The position numbers and the translations under genes were made by a program. Positions 17,763-25,526 of a stretch of DNA of 64,000 bases are shown in pieces. The stretch's first letter is position 1; the number at the start of each line of letters is the position of its first letter. The DNA is from Sphaerisporangium rufum (GTDB lineage: Bacteria > Actinomycetota > Actinomycetes > Streptosporangiales > Streptosporangiaceae), in assembly GCF_016863395.1 (NCBI RefSeq), contig NZ_BOOU01000065.1, forward strand, positions 1 through 64,000, in the 5' to 3' direction. A model generated the notes under the pieces. That model saw only the letters and a list, made by a program, of their open reading frames with translations, was not told the DNA's origin and searched no databases.

Positions 17763-18968
17763 TCAGGCGGGCAGCCGGCCGGAGTCGATGGAGTCCAGCA
17801 ACCGGGCCGCCGCGCCGAGCGCCGCGGCGCCGTGCCCGAGGGCGGATATCTCCACCCGGACGCCGCCGCCGGCCGGTGCCACGCTGCCCCGGGCCAGCTC
17901 CGCACGCGCCGCGGGCAGCATCCACTCCCCGAGCGGGACGTAGTAGCCGCCCAGCACGATGACGTCGGGGTTCAGCAGGTTCGCCAGGATGGCCAGCCCG
18001 CGGCCGAGGTCGCCGCCGATGCTCTCCAGCGAGCGCAGCGTCTCGGCGTCACCGCCCCGGGCCAGCCGGACGACCTCGTCCACCTCCGGCTCCAGCTCGG
18101 CGGGCGTGGCGTCCGGGGCGGTGCGCCGCAGCACGGCGCCGACGCCGGCCACCGCCTCCAGGCAGCCGTGCCGGCCGCACCGGCAGCGGGGCCCGGCCGG
18201 ATCGATCTGGATGTGGCCGACCTCGCCGGCGAACCCGGCGCCGCCACGACGCAGCCGGCCGTCCATCAGGACGCCCGCGCCCACCCCCACCTCCCCGGTC
18301 AGGTACACCAGGTTGGCCGCGCCGCCGCTGCCGCCGAAGCGGTGCTCGGCCAGCGCGCCGAGGTTCCCGTCGTTGTCGACCAGCACCGGGAAGCCCGGGT
18401 CGCGCAGCGCCTTGGTCAGGTCACCCGCCAGATCGACGTCCCGCCAGCCGAGGTTCGGCGCGACGCGCACGCAGCCGCCCAGGTCGACCAGGCCGGGCAC
18501 CGCGACGCTCAGCCCGAGCACCCGCCGCGACTCCTTGCCCATCCGGCCGAGCACCCGGCGGGCCAGCGCGGCCACCGCGGCGATCGCCTGCGGCGGGGTG
18601 GCGGTCGCGCCGGGGAAGGCCCGGCGCCAGGACAGCAGCTCAGTGCCGGCCAGGTCGACGGCCACCGCGGTCAGGTAGTCGACGTTGACCTCGATGCCCA
18701 CCGCCGCGTACGGGGAGCCGTCCAGCATCAGCATCGTGGCCGGCCGGCCGACGCGGTTCTCGGTCAGGCCGGTCTCCTTCAGCAGCCGGCGCTCGATGAG
18801 GTCGGCCACCAGGCTGGACACGGTCGCCTTGTTCAGGCCGGTGGAGGCGGCGATGTCGGCACGCGAGCAGGGCGCGTTGTCCCGGACGAACCTCAGCACG
18901 ACGGCGAGGTTGGTGGCCCGCACGTCGGCGAAGTCCGCCGGCTGAGGGCCGGTGTGCGCGTTGATCAA
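17763..18968 (-). CDS. ROK family transcriptional repressor (XylR/NagC-like)
   Basis: The protein of up to 401 residues has an N-terminal winged helix (RADIAASTGLNKATVSSLVADL) and a ROK sugar-kinase-like domain. That domain has the zinc motif CRCGRHGCLE, a glycine-rich DNDGNLGALAEHRFG segment and EVGHIQID. The start is uncertain: a TTG at 18968 or the GTG at 18923. It is divergent from a sugar ABC importer at 19235. The space between holds a 25-bp dyad like the XylR operators of Firmicutes, and the same dyad precedes the GH31 operon at 38432. I infer a repressor of both loci, responding to xylose or a xylo-/isoprimeverose-type sugar. Confidence 0.9.
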   Translation of the reverse strand: MINAHTGPQPADFADVRATNLAVVLRFVRDNAPCSRADIAASTGLNKATVSSLVADLIERRLLKETGLTENRVGRPATMLMLDGSPYAAVGIEVNVDYLTAVAVDLAGTELLSWRRAFPGATATPPQAIAAVAALARRVLGRMGKESRRVLGLSVAVPGLVDLGGCVRVAPNLGWRDVDLAGDLTKALRDPGFPVLVDNDGNLGALAEHRFGGSGGAANLVYLTGEVGVGAGVLMDGRLRRGGAGFAGEVGHIQIDPAGPRCRCGRHGCLEAVAGVGAVLRRTAPDATPAELEPEVDEVVRLARGGDAETLRSLESIGGDLGRGLAILANLLNPDVIVLGGYYVPLGEWMLPAARAELARGSVAPAGGGVRVEISALGHGAAALGAAARLLDSIDSGRLPA

Positions 18969-19134
18969 GATCAGCCCCGTTCCCGCTGAGCCCCGGCGGG
19001 CCCATCATGCCGCATCGCCGAGGAGGTGGTCATGCCGCTCCCTGGTGCTCGCCCCGCCCATGTCATCGATCTGTGACCCGCCTCCCGGGCCGAACGGCGG
19101 ACCCTCCCTTGTGGGGCGGGTCACCCTCGGCTAA

Positions 19135-19159
19135 TTTGTTTGGTCACCAGACGAACTAA
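19135..19159. promoter_or_regulatory. XylR/ROK-type operator, copy 1
   Basis: The 25-bp dyad has arms TTTGTTTG and CGAACTAA separated by nine bases. Copy 2 at 38468-38492, read on the opposite strand, has TTTGTTCG and CAAACTAA with the same spacing. The joint consensus TTTGTTYG-N9-CRAACTAA resembles known XylR (ROK) operators. It sits 76 bases before the ABC binding-protein start and 167 bases from the ROK gene. Confidence 0.7.
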
Positions 19160-19234
19160 CTCTACCCCGGGATCGGCCCCGGCCGACACCCCCGAAAAGC
19201 CCAACACCCGGGCACGAAGAAGGAGGCGCGCGCC

Positions 19235-20905
19235 GTGAAGAACTCCCCCGATGGCGCGATAACCAGCCGGCGAGGTTTTCTCGGACTCGTCGGCGCCGGC
19301 AGCCTGGTGGCCGCCACCGGCGGCCTGACCGGATGCGCCGCGAAGAAGGAGCTGCCCAAGGGCACCGCCGTCGCCGCCGACAAGTTGTCCGGACTGGTGC
19401 CGAAGCAGATCCCGTTCCAGGTGCCCGGACTCACCCCCGACCTGCCCGGCGGCGCATTCGTCGACCCCGGCTTCCTCAAGCGCCCGGCGCAGTTCGTCCA
19501 GGCGGTCACCGAGAAGCCGATCACCAGCGGCAAGCAGATCACCGCGATGACCCCGCTGTGGGGCAAGGTGCCGCCCGGCCTGGGGAACAACGCCTACTAC
19601 GACGCCGTCAACGAGCAGCTCGGTGGCGTGGTGAAGTTCAACATCCAGGACGGCATGACCTACGGCGACAAGCTCAGCGCCGTGCTGGCCAGTGGCGACG
19701 TGCCGGAGATCATGCAGATCCCGGGCTGGGAGGCCCAGAAGATCGCGCACTTCACCGAGGCGGCCAACAAGCTGTTCGCCGACCTGTCGCCCTACCTGGC
19801 CGGCGACAAGGCCAAGGACTACCCGCTGCTGGCCGCCTACCCGACCGCCGCGTGGCAGTACGCGGTGTACGGCGGCGTGCTGCAGGCCATCCCGTGGGCG
19901 AACGCGCCGTACCCGTTCCTGATGCTCTATCGCAAGGACATCCTGGACGAGCTCGGCATCACCGCGCCCACCAACGCCGACGAGATCTACGCGATGGGCA
20001 AGGAGGCCACCGACGCCAAGAAGAAGCGCTGGGCGTTCGCCGGCATCGAGCAGGAGATCCAGCGGGCCTTCAACGTGCCGCGCGAGTGGCGCAAGAAGGG
20101 CGACGGCACGCTGATCTACAAGTACGAGACGCCGGAGTTCGAGCAGCACATCGAGTACATGGTCAAGCTGTACGCCGACGGCCTGGTGCACCCGGAGATC
20201 GTCGCCAACAAGGACGCCAACGTCAAAAGCCTGATGGGCTCCGGCCAGGTCCTGATGAACCGGGACGGCGTCGGCGGCTGGCACGAGCTGTACGGCACCT
20301 ACCTGCCCGACAACCCCAAGCTGCGCTTCGCCGCGCTGGACCCGTTCCCGGCGAAGGCTGGCGGCAAGGTGATCGTCTGGCGCAACGAGCCGGCCGGCAT
20401 GTTCGCCTTCATCCGCAAGGACCTGTCCCCGGACCGGATCCGCGAGCTGCTGCGGGTGGCCAACTGGTGCTCGGCCCCGTACGGCACCGCGGAGAACGAG
20501 CTGCTCACCAACGGCGTCGAGGGCAAGCACTACAACGTCAAGGACGGCCTGGTGCAGCGCACCAACCTGGGCGAGAAGGAGGCACAGCCGACCTACATGT
20601 TCCTGTCCGGCCGCCCGGGCGCGATCACCGAGGCGCAGTACCCGGACTACGTCCCCTCGCTGCACGCGTGGGAGACCAAGGCGGCCACCTTCCTGGAGGA
20701 GGACCCGTTCGTAGGGATCCGGGTGGAGGTGCCGTCCAAGATGTCCGGCCTGGTGACCCCGACCGAGGACAAGATGCAGGAGATCTTCCGCGGCAAGCGC
20801 CCGATCTCGGAGTGGAAGCAGGTCGTCCGGAACTGGCAGGAGCAGGGCGGGAACGAGGCGCGGGAGTTCTACCAGAAGACCGCGCGGGACAACGGCCGGT
20901 TGTGA
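19235..20905 (+). CDS. Sugar ABC transporter substrate-binding lipoprotein (family 1, Tat signal)
   Basis: GTG 19235 follows AGAAGGAGG. The 556-residue precursor has a twin-arginine motif (SRRGFLG at 11-17) and a lipobox LTGC with Cys34, so it is exported folded and lipid-anchored outside the membrane. The mature part is a large extracellular solute-binding protein resembling the LipO/YtcQ group that serves complex oligosaccharide importers. Conserved blocks include QYAVYGGVLQAIPWANAPYPF and KRPISEWKQVVRNWQEQGG. It overlaps the first permease gene by GTGA. With the dyad operator upstream it is likely induced by the sugar sensed by the ROK repressor. Confidence 0.93.
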   Translation: MKNSPDGAITSRRGFLGLVGAGSLVAATGGLTGCAAKKELPKGTAVAADKLSGLVPKQIPFQVPGLTPDLPGGAFVDPGFLKRPAQFVQAVTEKPITSGKQITAMTPLWGKVPPGLGNNAYYDAVNEQLGGVVKFNIQDGMTYGDKLSAVLASGDVPEIMQIPGWEAQKIAHFTEAANKLFADLSPYLAGDKAKDYPLLAAYPTAAWQYAVYGGVLQAIPWANAPYPFLMLYRKDILDELGITAPTNADEIYAMGKEATDAKKKRWAFAGIEQEIQRAFNVPREWRKKGDGTLIYKYETPEFEQHIEYMVKLYADGLVHPEIVANKDANVKSLMGSGQVLMNRDGVGGWHELYGTYLPDNPKLRFAALDPFPAKAGGKVIVWRNEPAGMFAFIRKDLSPDRIRELLRVANWCSAPYGTAENELLTNGVEGKHYNVKDGLVQRTNLGEKEAQPTYMFLSGRPGAITEAQYPDYVPSLHAWETKAATFLEEDPFVGIRVEVPSKMSGLVTPTEDKMQEIFRGKRPISEWKQVVRNWQEQGGNEAREFYQKTARDNGRL

Positions 20906-21885
20906 GCGTGTCCGCACGACCGGAGGTCCGGCCCGCCGAGCGGGCCGAGCCTGCCGGCACCGCTCCGCAGCCCGACACCTGGCGGACCCGGCTGCGGCGG
21001 GACTGGCCGCTGCTGGTGATGGGCCTGCCGATGGTGATCACGGTGACCGCCTTCTGGTGGCTGCCGACCCTGGGCAACGTCATCGCCTTCCAGGACTACA
21101 ACCCCTACAGCGGCGGCATCTTCGGCAGCCCCATCCTGGGCTTCACCAACTTCCAGCTGCTGTTCTCCGACCCGCAGTTCATCCGGGCGGTGACCAACAC
21201 CCTCGGCATCACCGCGTTCCAGCTGGTCTTCTACTTCCCGGTGCCGATCGCGCTGGCGCTGCTGCTGAACAGCATCATGTCGCCGCGGCTGCGCGCCCTG
21301 GTGCAGGGGGTGGTCTACCTGCCGCACTTCTTCTCCTGGGTGCTGGTCGTCGCCATCTTCCAGCAGATGCTCGGCGGGGCCGGCCTGCTGGCGCAGACGC
21401 TGCGCCAGCACGGTTACCAGGGCATCGACGTGATGACCAACTCCGACACCTTCCTGCTGCTGGTCACCTCGCAGACGGTGTGGAAGGACGCCGGCTGGGG
21501 GTCGATCATCTTCCTGGCGGCGCTGAGCACCATCGACCCGAACCTGTACGAGGCCTCGGCGGTGGACGGCGCCGGGCGGTGGCGGCGGATGTGGCACATC
21601 ACCCTGCCGGGGTTGCGGCCGGTCATCGTGCTGCTGCTCATCCTGCGGCTGGGCGACGCGCTGAACATCGGCTTCGAGCAGTTCATGTTGCAGCGCTACG
21701 CGGTAGGCAGCCAGGTGTCGGAGGTCTTCGACACCTTCGCCTACTTCTCCGGCCTGAAGACCGGAGATCTCGCCTACGGCGCGGCGGCCGGCCTGTTCAA
21801 GGGCCTCGTCGGACTGGTCCTGATCGTCGCGGCCAACCGGGTCGCGCACGCGCTCGGCGAGCGGGGGGTGTACTCCAAGTCATGA
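20902..21885 (+). CDS. Sugar ABC transporter permease (LplB/YteP-like)
   Basis: The start GTG 20902 overlaps the preceding stop (GTGA); a second GTG at 20908 is equally in frame. The 327-residue protein has a polar N-terminus, six membrane helices and the inner-membrane permease loop motif EASAVDGAGRWRRMWHITLPGLRP. This is the EAA motif that contacts the ATPase. It is the first of two permeases of a CUT1 importer with the lipoprotein upstream. No ATP-binding subunit gene follows; a shared MsmK-type ATPase elsewhere is expected. Confidence 0.93.
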   Translation: MSVSARPEVRPAERAEPAGTAPQPDTWRTRLRRDWPLLVMGLPMVITVTAFWWLPTLGNVIAFQDYNPYSGGIFGSPILGFTNFQLLFSDPQFIRAVTNTLGITAFQLVFYFPVPIALALLLNSIMSPRLRALVQGVVYLPHFFSWVLVVAIFQQMLGGAGLLAQTLRQHGYQGIDVMTNSDTFLLLVTSQTVWKDAGWGSIIFLAALSTIDPNLYEASAVDGAGRWRRMWHITLPGLRPVIVLLLILRLGDALNIGFEQFMLQRYAVGSQVSEVFDTFAYFSGLKTGDLAYGAAAGLFKGLVGLVLIVAANRVAHALGERGVYSKS

Positions 21886-22835
21886 GCACCACGGACACCG
21901 TCATCCCCGCCCCCGGCCGGGGCGGCCCGCGGCGAGGTAAGCGCGGCCGGGCCCCCTGGGAGGAGCCGGGCTCGCTGGCCGGCCGGCTGGGCAAGGGCGG
22001 CGTCATCGCCGTCGTACTGCTGCTGGTGATCTTCCCGCTCTACGCCATCCTGCTGACCAGCCTGAGCGACTCGCGCACGGTCAACGCGGCCGGCGGCCTG
22101 GTGCTGGTGCCGGACGGGATCTCCTTCGACGCCTACCGGCAGATCTTCTCCGACACCGTGGTCAGCCGGGCGATCATGGTGAGCACCGGGGTCACCCTGT
22201 TCGGCACGCTGTTCAGCGTGGCGCTGAGCGTGCTCGGCGCCTACTCGCTGTCGCGGCCGGGCTCGTTCCTGCACAAGCCGATGCTGTTCAGCGTGCTGCT
22301 GATGTTCGTGTTCTTCCCCGGCATCATCCCGACCTACCTGCTGGTGAGTTCGCTGGGGATGAAGGACACCTACCTGTCGCTGATCCTGCCCTCGGCCATC
22401 TCGGCGTTCAACGTGGTGGTGCTGCGGGCGTTCTTCATGAACATCCCGCGCGAGCTGCTGGACAGCGCGCGCATCGACGGCGCCGGCGAGTTCCGCATCC
22501 TGTGGCGGATCGTGCTGCCGCTGTCCAAGGCGGTCACCGCGGTGGTCGCGCTGTTCTACGCGGTCGGCTACTGGAACGCGTGGTTCAACGCCATGCTGTA
22601 CATCGACGACTCGGCCAAGTGGCCGCTGGCGCTGATCCTGCGCGAGTACGTGGTGAACGCGGCGTCGCTGCCGGCCGGCACGGCCGGCGTCGCGGGCTAC
22701 GGGCACTCGGTGCCGCCGACCCTGGCCATCAAGATGGCGATCGTGATGGTCGCGGTGCTGCCGGCGCTGCTCATCTACCCGTTCGTGCAGCGGCACTTCA
22801 CCAAGGGCGTCATCATCGGCGCCATCAAGGGCTGA
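21882..22835 (+). CDS. Sugar ABC transporter permease (LplC/YtcP-like)
   Basis: ATG 21882 overlaps the upstream stop as ATGA. The 317-residue protein has six membrane segments and the EAA loop DSARIDGAGEFRILWRIVLPLSK. It ends with VQRHFTKGVIIGAIKG, a C-terminus characteristic of this permease subfamily. It completes a binding protein-permease-permease operon lacking the ATPase. A strong hairpin at 22864-22892 follows. Confidence 0.93.
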   Translation: MSTTDTVIPAPGRGGPRRGKRGRAPWEEPGSLAGRLGKGGVIAVVLLLVIFPLYAILLTSLSDSRTVNAAGGLVLVPDGISFDAYRQIFSDTVVSRAIMVSTGVTLFGTLFSVALSVLGAYSLSRPGSFLHKPMLFSVLLMFVFFPGIIPTYLLVSSLGMKDTYLSLILPSAISAFNVVVLRAFFMNIPRELLDSARIDGAGEFRILWRIVLPLSKAVTAVVALFYAVGYWNAWFNAMLYIDDSAKWPLALILREYVVNAASLPAGTAGVAGYGHSVPPTLAIKMAIVMVAVLPALLIYPFVQRHFTKGVIIGAIKG

Positions 22836-22863
22836 CCTGGCGCGACGGCAGGCGAAGACCGGC

Positions 22864-22892
22864 CCGGCGGGTGACCTGACCTCACCCGCCGG
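22864..22892. terminator. Bidirectional hairpin after the ABC operon
   Basis: CCGGCGGGTGA pairs perfectly with TCACCCGCCGG across a 7-base loop (11-bp stem). It lies between the end of the permease gene and the convergent small zinc-protein gene; no T run. Confidence 0.65.
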
Positions 22893-22943
22893 ACCGGTAC
22901 CCCTAACAATGTCCGGATCGGGCCCTGATCGCAAGCCCGTACG

Positions 22944-23192
22944 TCAGGCCGTGACCTTTCCGACCCGGTCCACGAGATCGCGGACGCCCTCTTCCCGGGC
23001 GCAGTGCGCGCAGCAGTACCAGTGGCCGCCGGCCTCGACGCCGTGTCCGATGATCCGGCAGTCGCAGTGCTCGCACCGGGGCGCCATGGCCTGGATCGCG
23101 CACTCGAAGCAGTCGAAGGTGTGCACCCCACCCTTGGCGTGGATCTCGAAGCTCATGTCGTAGTCGTTACCGCATTGCTCGCATCTGGCCAT
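22944..23192 (-). CDS. Small Cys-rich putative zinc-binding protein
   Basis: The 82-residue protein holds ten cysteines, mostly as CxxC pairs: C4/C7, C28/C31, C40/C43 with C45, and C60/C61/C64, plus His residues between them. This suggests two small zinc sites. The N-terminus (MARCEQCGNDYD) resembles short actinobacterial zinc-ribbon proteins of unknown function. GGAGG stands at good spacing before the ATG. It is divergent from the pseudokinase gene, with a nested palindrome between them, and stands alone on its strand. Confidence 0.75.
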   Translation of the reverse strand: MARCEQCGNDYDMSFEIHAKGGVHTFDCFECAIQAMAPRCEHCDCRIIGHGVEAGGHWYCCAHCAREEGVRDLVDRVGKVTA

Positions 23193-23258
23193 GGTGGTGC
23201 CTCCTATCGCCTTTTCCCGGCGTACCCAGCGATCCGGACGATAGGCAGCAGAAGCCGT

Positions 23259-23293
23259 GAATCATTCCAATAGTCGACTATTTCCGATGATTC
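23259..23293. promoter_or_regulatory. Nested 35-bp palindrome in a divergent promoter
   Basis: The core AATAGTCGACTATT (23269-23282) is a perfect 14-bp palindrome. It is framed symmetrically by GAATCAT (23259-23265) and its exact complement ATGATTC (23287-23293). The patch is far more AT-rich than its surroundings. It lies 67-101 bases upstream of the zinc-protein start and about 180 bases upstream of the kinase-like gene. A dimer-of-dimers operator is the simplest reading. Nothing else was recognised in the 23193-23473 gap. Confidence 0.6.
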
Positions 23294-23473
23294 CGAATAC
23301 CTGGTCGGAGGTCACCGGCGCCCCAGCAACCCCCCGGGGAACAGGGGAAACGAGCCCGGAGGGGCGGCGGGTGCCGGGCCGGGCCAGGAAACCAGGTGAT
23401 GGGACTTACCATCCCGGCCCACCGTAAATAGCATAATCAACGATCTACTCCCGACTCCGAGGAGACATCCGCC

Positions 23474-25519
23474 ATGCCGCAGGTCGCCCCCCTGCACGCG
23501 GACGACCCGCCCGTCTTAGCCGGCCACCGCCTCGTCGCCCGGCTCGGCGAGGGCGCCCGCAGCGTGGTCTACCTGGCCCGGGACGCCGGCGGCGAGCAGG
23601 TCGCCGTGAAGCACCTGCGCGCCGACGTCACCGAGACCGGCCGATTCCTGGCCCGGGTGGAGGAGCTGCGGCAGGTCTCCGCCTTCTGCACCGCCCAGGT
23701 GCTGGAGACCGGCGAGGCCGCCGGCCGGCCCTACATCGTCAGCGAGTACATCGACGGCCCCACCCTGCGGGCCGCGGTCGCCGACGACGGCCCGATGCGC
23801 GGCGCCGCGCTGCACCGGCTGGCCATCGGCACGATGACCGCGCTGGTGGCCATCCACCAGGCCGGCATCGCGCACCTGGAGTTCCACCCCGGCAACGTGC
23901 TGCTCGGCCCGGACGGGCCCCGGGTCATCGACTTCGGCGTCGCGCAGGCGCTGGACGCCGGCATGGACAGCACCACCCGCGCCGTCGGCAGCCCCGCCTA
24001 CCTGGCTCCCGAGCAGCTGGAGGGCACCACGCCCGGCCCGGCGGCCGACATGTTCGCCTGGGCCGCCACGATGCTGTTCGCCGCCTCCGGCGAATCCCCC
24101 TTCGACGCGGGCTCGATGTCCGCCACCATCAACCGCGTCCTGTACGGCCAGCCCGACCTCGCCGTACTGGACGGCGACCTGCTCAGCCTGGTCGCCGAGT
24201 GCCTGTCCAAGGACCCGGCCCGCCGGCCCACCGCCGGCGAAGGCCTGCTCCGGCTGGTCGGCCACTCCCAACTCCTCGCCACCACCGAGCAGGCCGCCGT
24301 CCCGGCGGCGCCCGCCGCGCCGGCCACCCCCCTTCCCGCCGATGCACCCACGGGGCCACCCCCGCCGGACCCGGCCGCCCGGGTCGACCTGCCGCCGCCG
24401 GTCCCGCCGCGCCGCCGCCGGCCGTGGGCACTGCTCGGCGCGGCCGCCGTCGCCATCGCGATCGTCTCCGGTGGCACGGTGTACGCGCTCGCCCCGCGGC
24501 CCGCCCCGGTGGCCGCGCCCGCGCCGAGCCCCACCCCGGTGCCGACCTCGAGCGCCGTGCTGGTCGACGCCTCGCCCAGCCCGCCGCCGGCGGCCACCAA
24601 GACGGTCACCGGGGCCGGGGTGAAGCTGACCACGCACGAAAACCCCGCCGATCCGATCCGGCTGAACGCCTACTTCATCGCCGACATCGCCAAGAAGAAG
24701 TACGAGACATACGTCCGCGACCCCGGCGCCGACACCTTCAAGATGATCGCCAAGGACGGCGAGTTCGGCGACCCCCTCCCGTCCCCGGACGGCCGGTGGA
24801 TCGCGATCAACCCGTGGCTGAAGTTCGCCGGCGGCGACCACGACTACCTGACCTTCATCGACCGCGCGACCGGCGCCAAATTCTCGGTGGAGACCCTGGA
24901 GCAGCCGCTGCGCGGCCTGGCGGCCTCCTGGAGCCGGGACTCCAGGAGGGTTCTGCTGACCGTCTACGAGTTCGACGACAAGAAGAAGCAGCAGTACCCG
25001 ACCGGGTTCGTGACGGTGGACGTCACCACCCGCAAGGCGACCATCGTGCGGACCGACGACCAGCGCGACGGCTACGGCAACTTCGTGTGGTCACCGGACG
25101 GCCGGTTCGTGGTCGGCGCCTACGAGAAGAAGAACCCGCGGTTCGGGCTGCGCTTCCGCGACCTGACCGGCAACGTCGTACGCACCCTGCCCTGGGTGGG
25201 CCTGATCCCCGGTGACGGCACCTTCTCCCCCTCCGGCCGGTCCTTCTACACCTACTGCCCGACCAGGACCGGCAAGGATCCGGACTACTGCGTATGGAGC
25301 GCGGAGACCGGTAACCGGATCGCCACGATACCGTCCGGTGCCGGCGACTCCTCGATCCAGCAGTGGTGGGACGAGCACCATCTGCTCGTCTTGAAGCCCG
25401 CCAAGAAGGAAGAGAAGTGGGTCGTCATCGACTTCCACGGTGAGGAGAAGCGCACGCTGGTCGAGACGCCGAAGGCCGGGGACAGAGGGTTCCAGCTGCT
25501 CAGGTTCGGCGGGAGATAG
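23474..25519 (+). CDS. Membrane Ser/Thr kinase-like protein, probable pseudokinase, with beta-propeller sensor
   Basis: GAGGAGA precedes ATG 23474. Residues 15-265 are a Hanks-type kinase fold with glycine loop LGEGARSVV, ATP lysine K46 and D153 of DFG. The catalytic loop reads HLEFHPGN at 134-141 instead of HRDxKPxN, so both the catalytic Asp (E136) and the following Lys (H138) are replaced. A Pro-rich linker and one membrane helix (about 318-340) lead to an extracellular domain of about 300 residues with repeats such as SPDGRWIAINPW and SPDGRFVVGAY, typical of TolB/WD40-like propellers. It is followed seven bases later by an intact paralogue; it may bind ATP and act as a scaffold or regulator of that kinase. 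Confidence 0.85.
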   Translation: MPQVAPLHADDPPVLAGHRLVARLGEGARSVVYLARDAGGEQVAVKHLRADVTETGRFLARVEELRQVSAFCTAQVLETGEAAGRPYIVSEYIDGPTLRAAVADDGPMRGAALHRLAIGTMTALVAIHQAGIAHLEFHPGNVLLGPDGPRVIDFGVAQALDAGMDSTTRAVGSPAYLAPEQLEGTTPGPAADMFAWAATMLFAASGESPFDAGSMSATINRVLYGQPDLAVLDGDLLSLVAECLSKDPARRPTAGEGLLRLVGHSQLLATTEQAAVPAAPAAPATPLPADAPTGPPPPDPAARVDLPPPVPPRRRRPWALLGAAAVAIAIVSGGTVYALAPRPAPVAAPAPSPTPVPTSSAVLVDASPSPPPAATKTVTGAGVKLTTHENPADPIRLNAYFIADIAKKKYETYVRDPGADTFKMIAKDGEFGDPLPSPDGRWIAINPWLKFAGGDHDYLTFIDRATGAKFSVETLEQPLRGLAASWSRDSRRVLLTVYEFDDKKKQQYPTGFVTVDVTTRKATIVRTDDQRDGYGNFVWSPDGRFVVGAYEKKNPRFGLRFRDLTGNVVRTLPWVGLIPGDGTFSPSGRSFYTYCPTRTGKDPDYCVWSAETGNRIATIPSGAGDSSIQQWWDEHHLLVLKPAKKEEKWVVIDFHGEEKRTLVETPKAGDRGFQLLRFGGR

Positions 25520-25526
25520 GCCCGGC

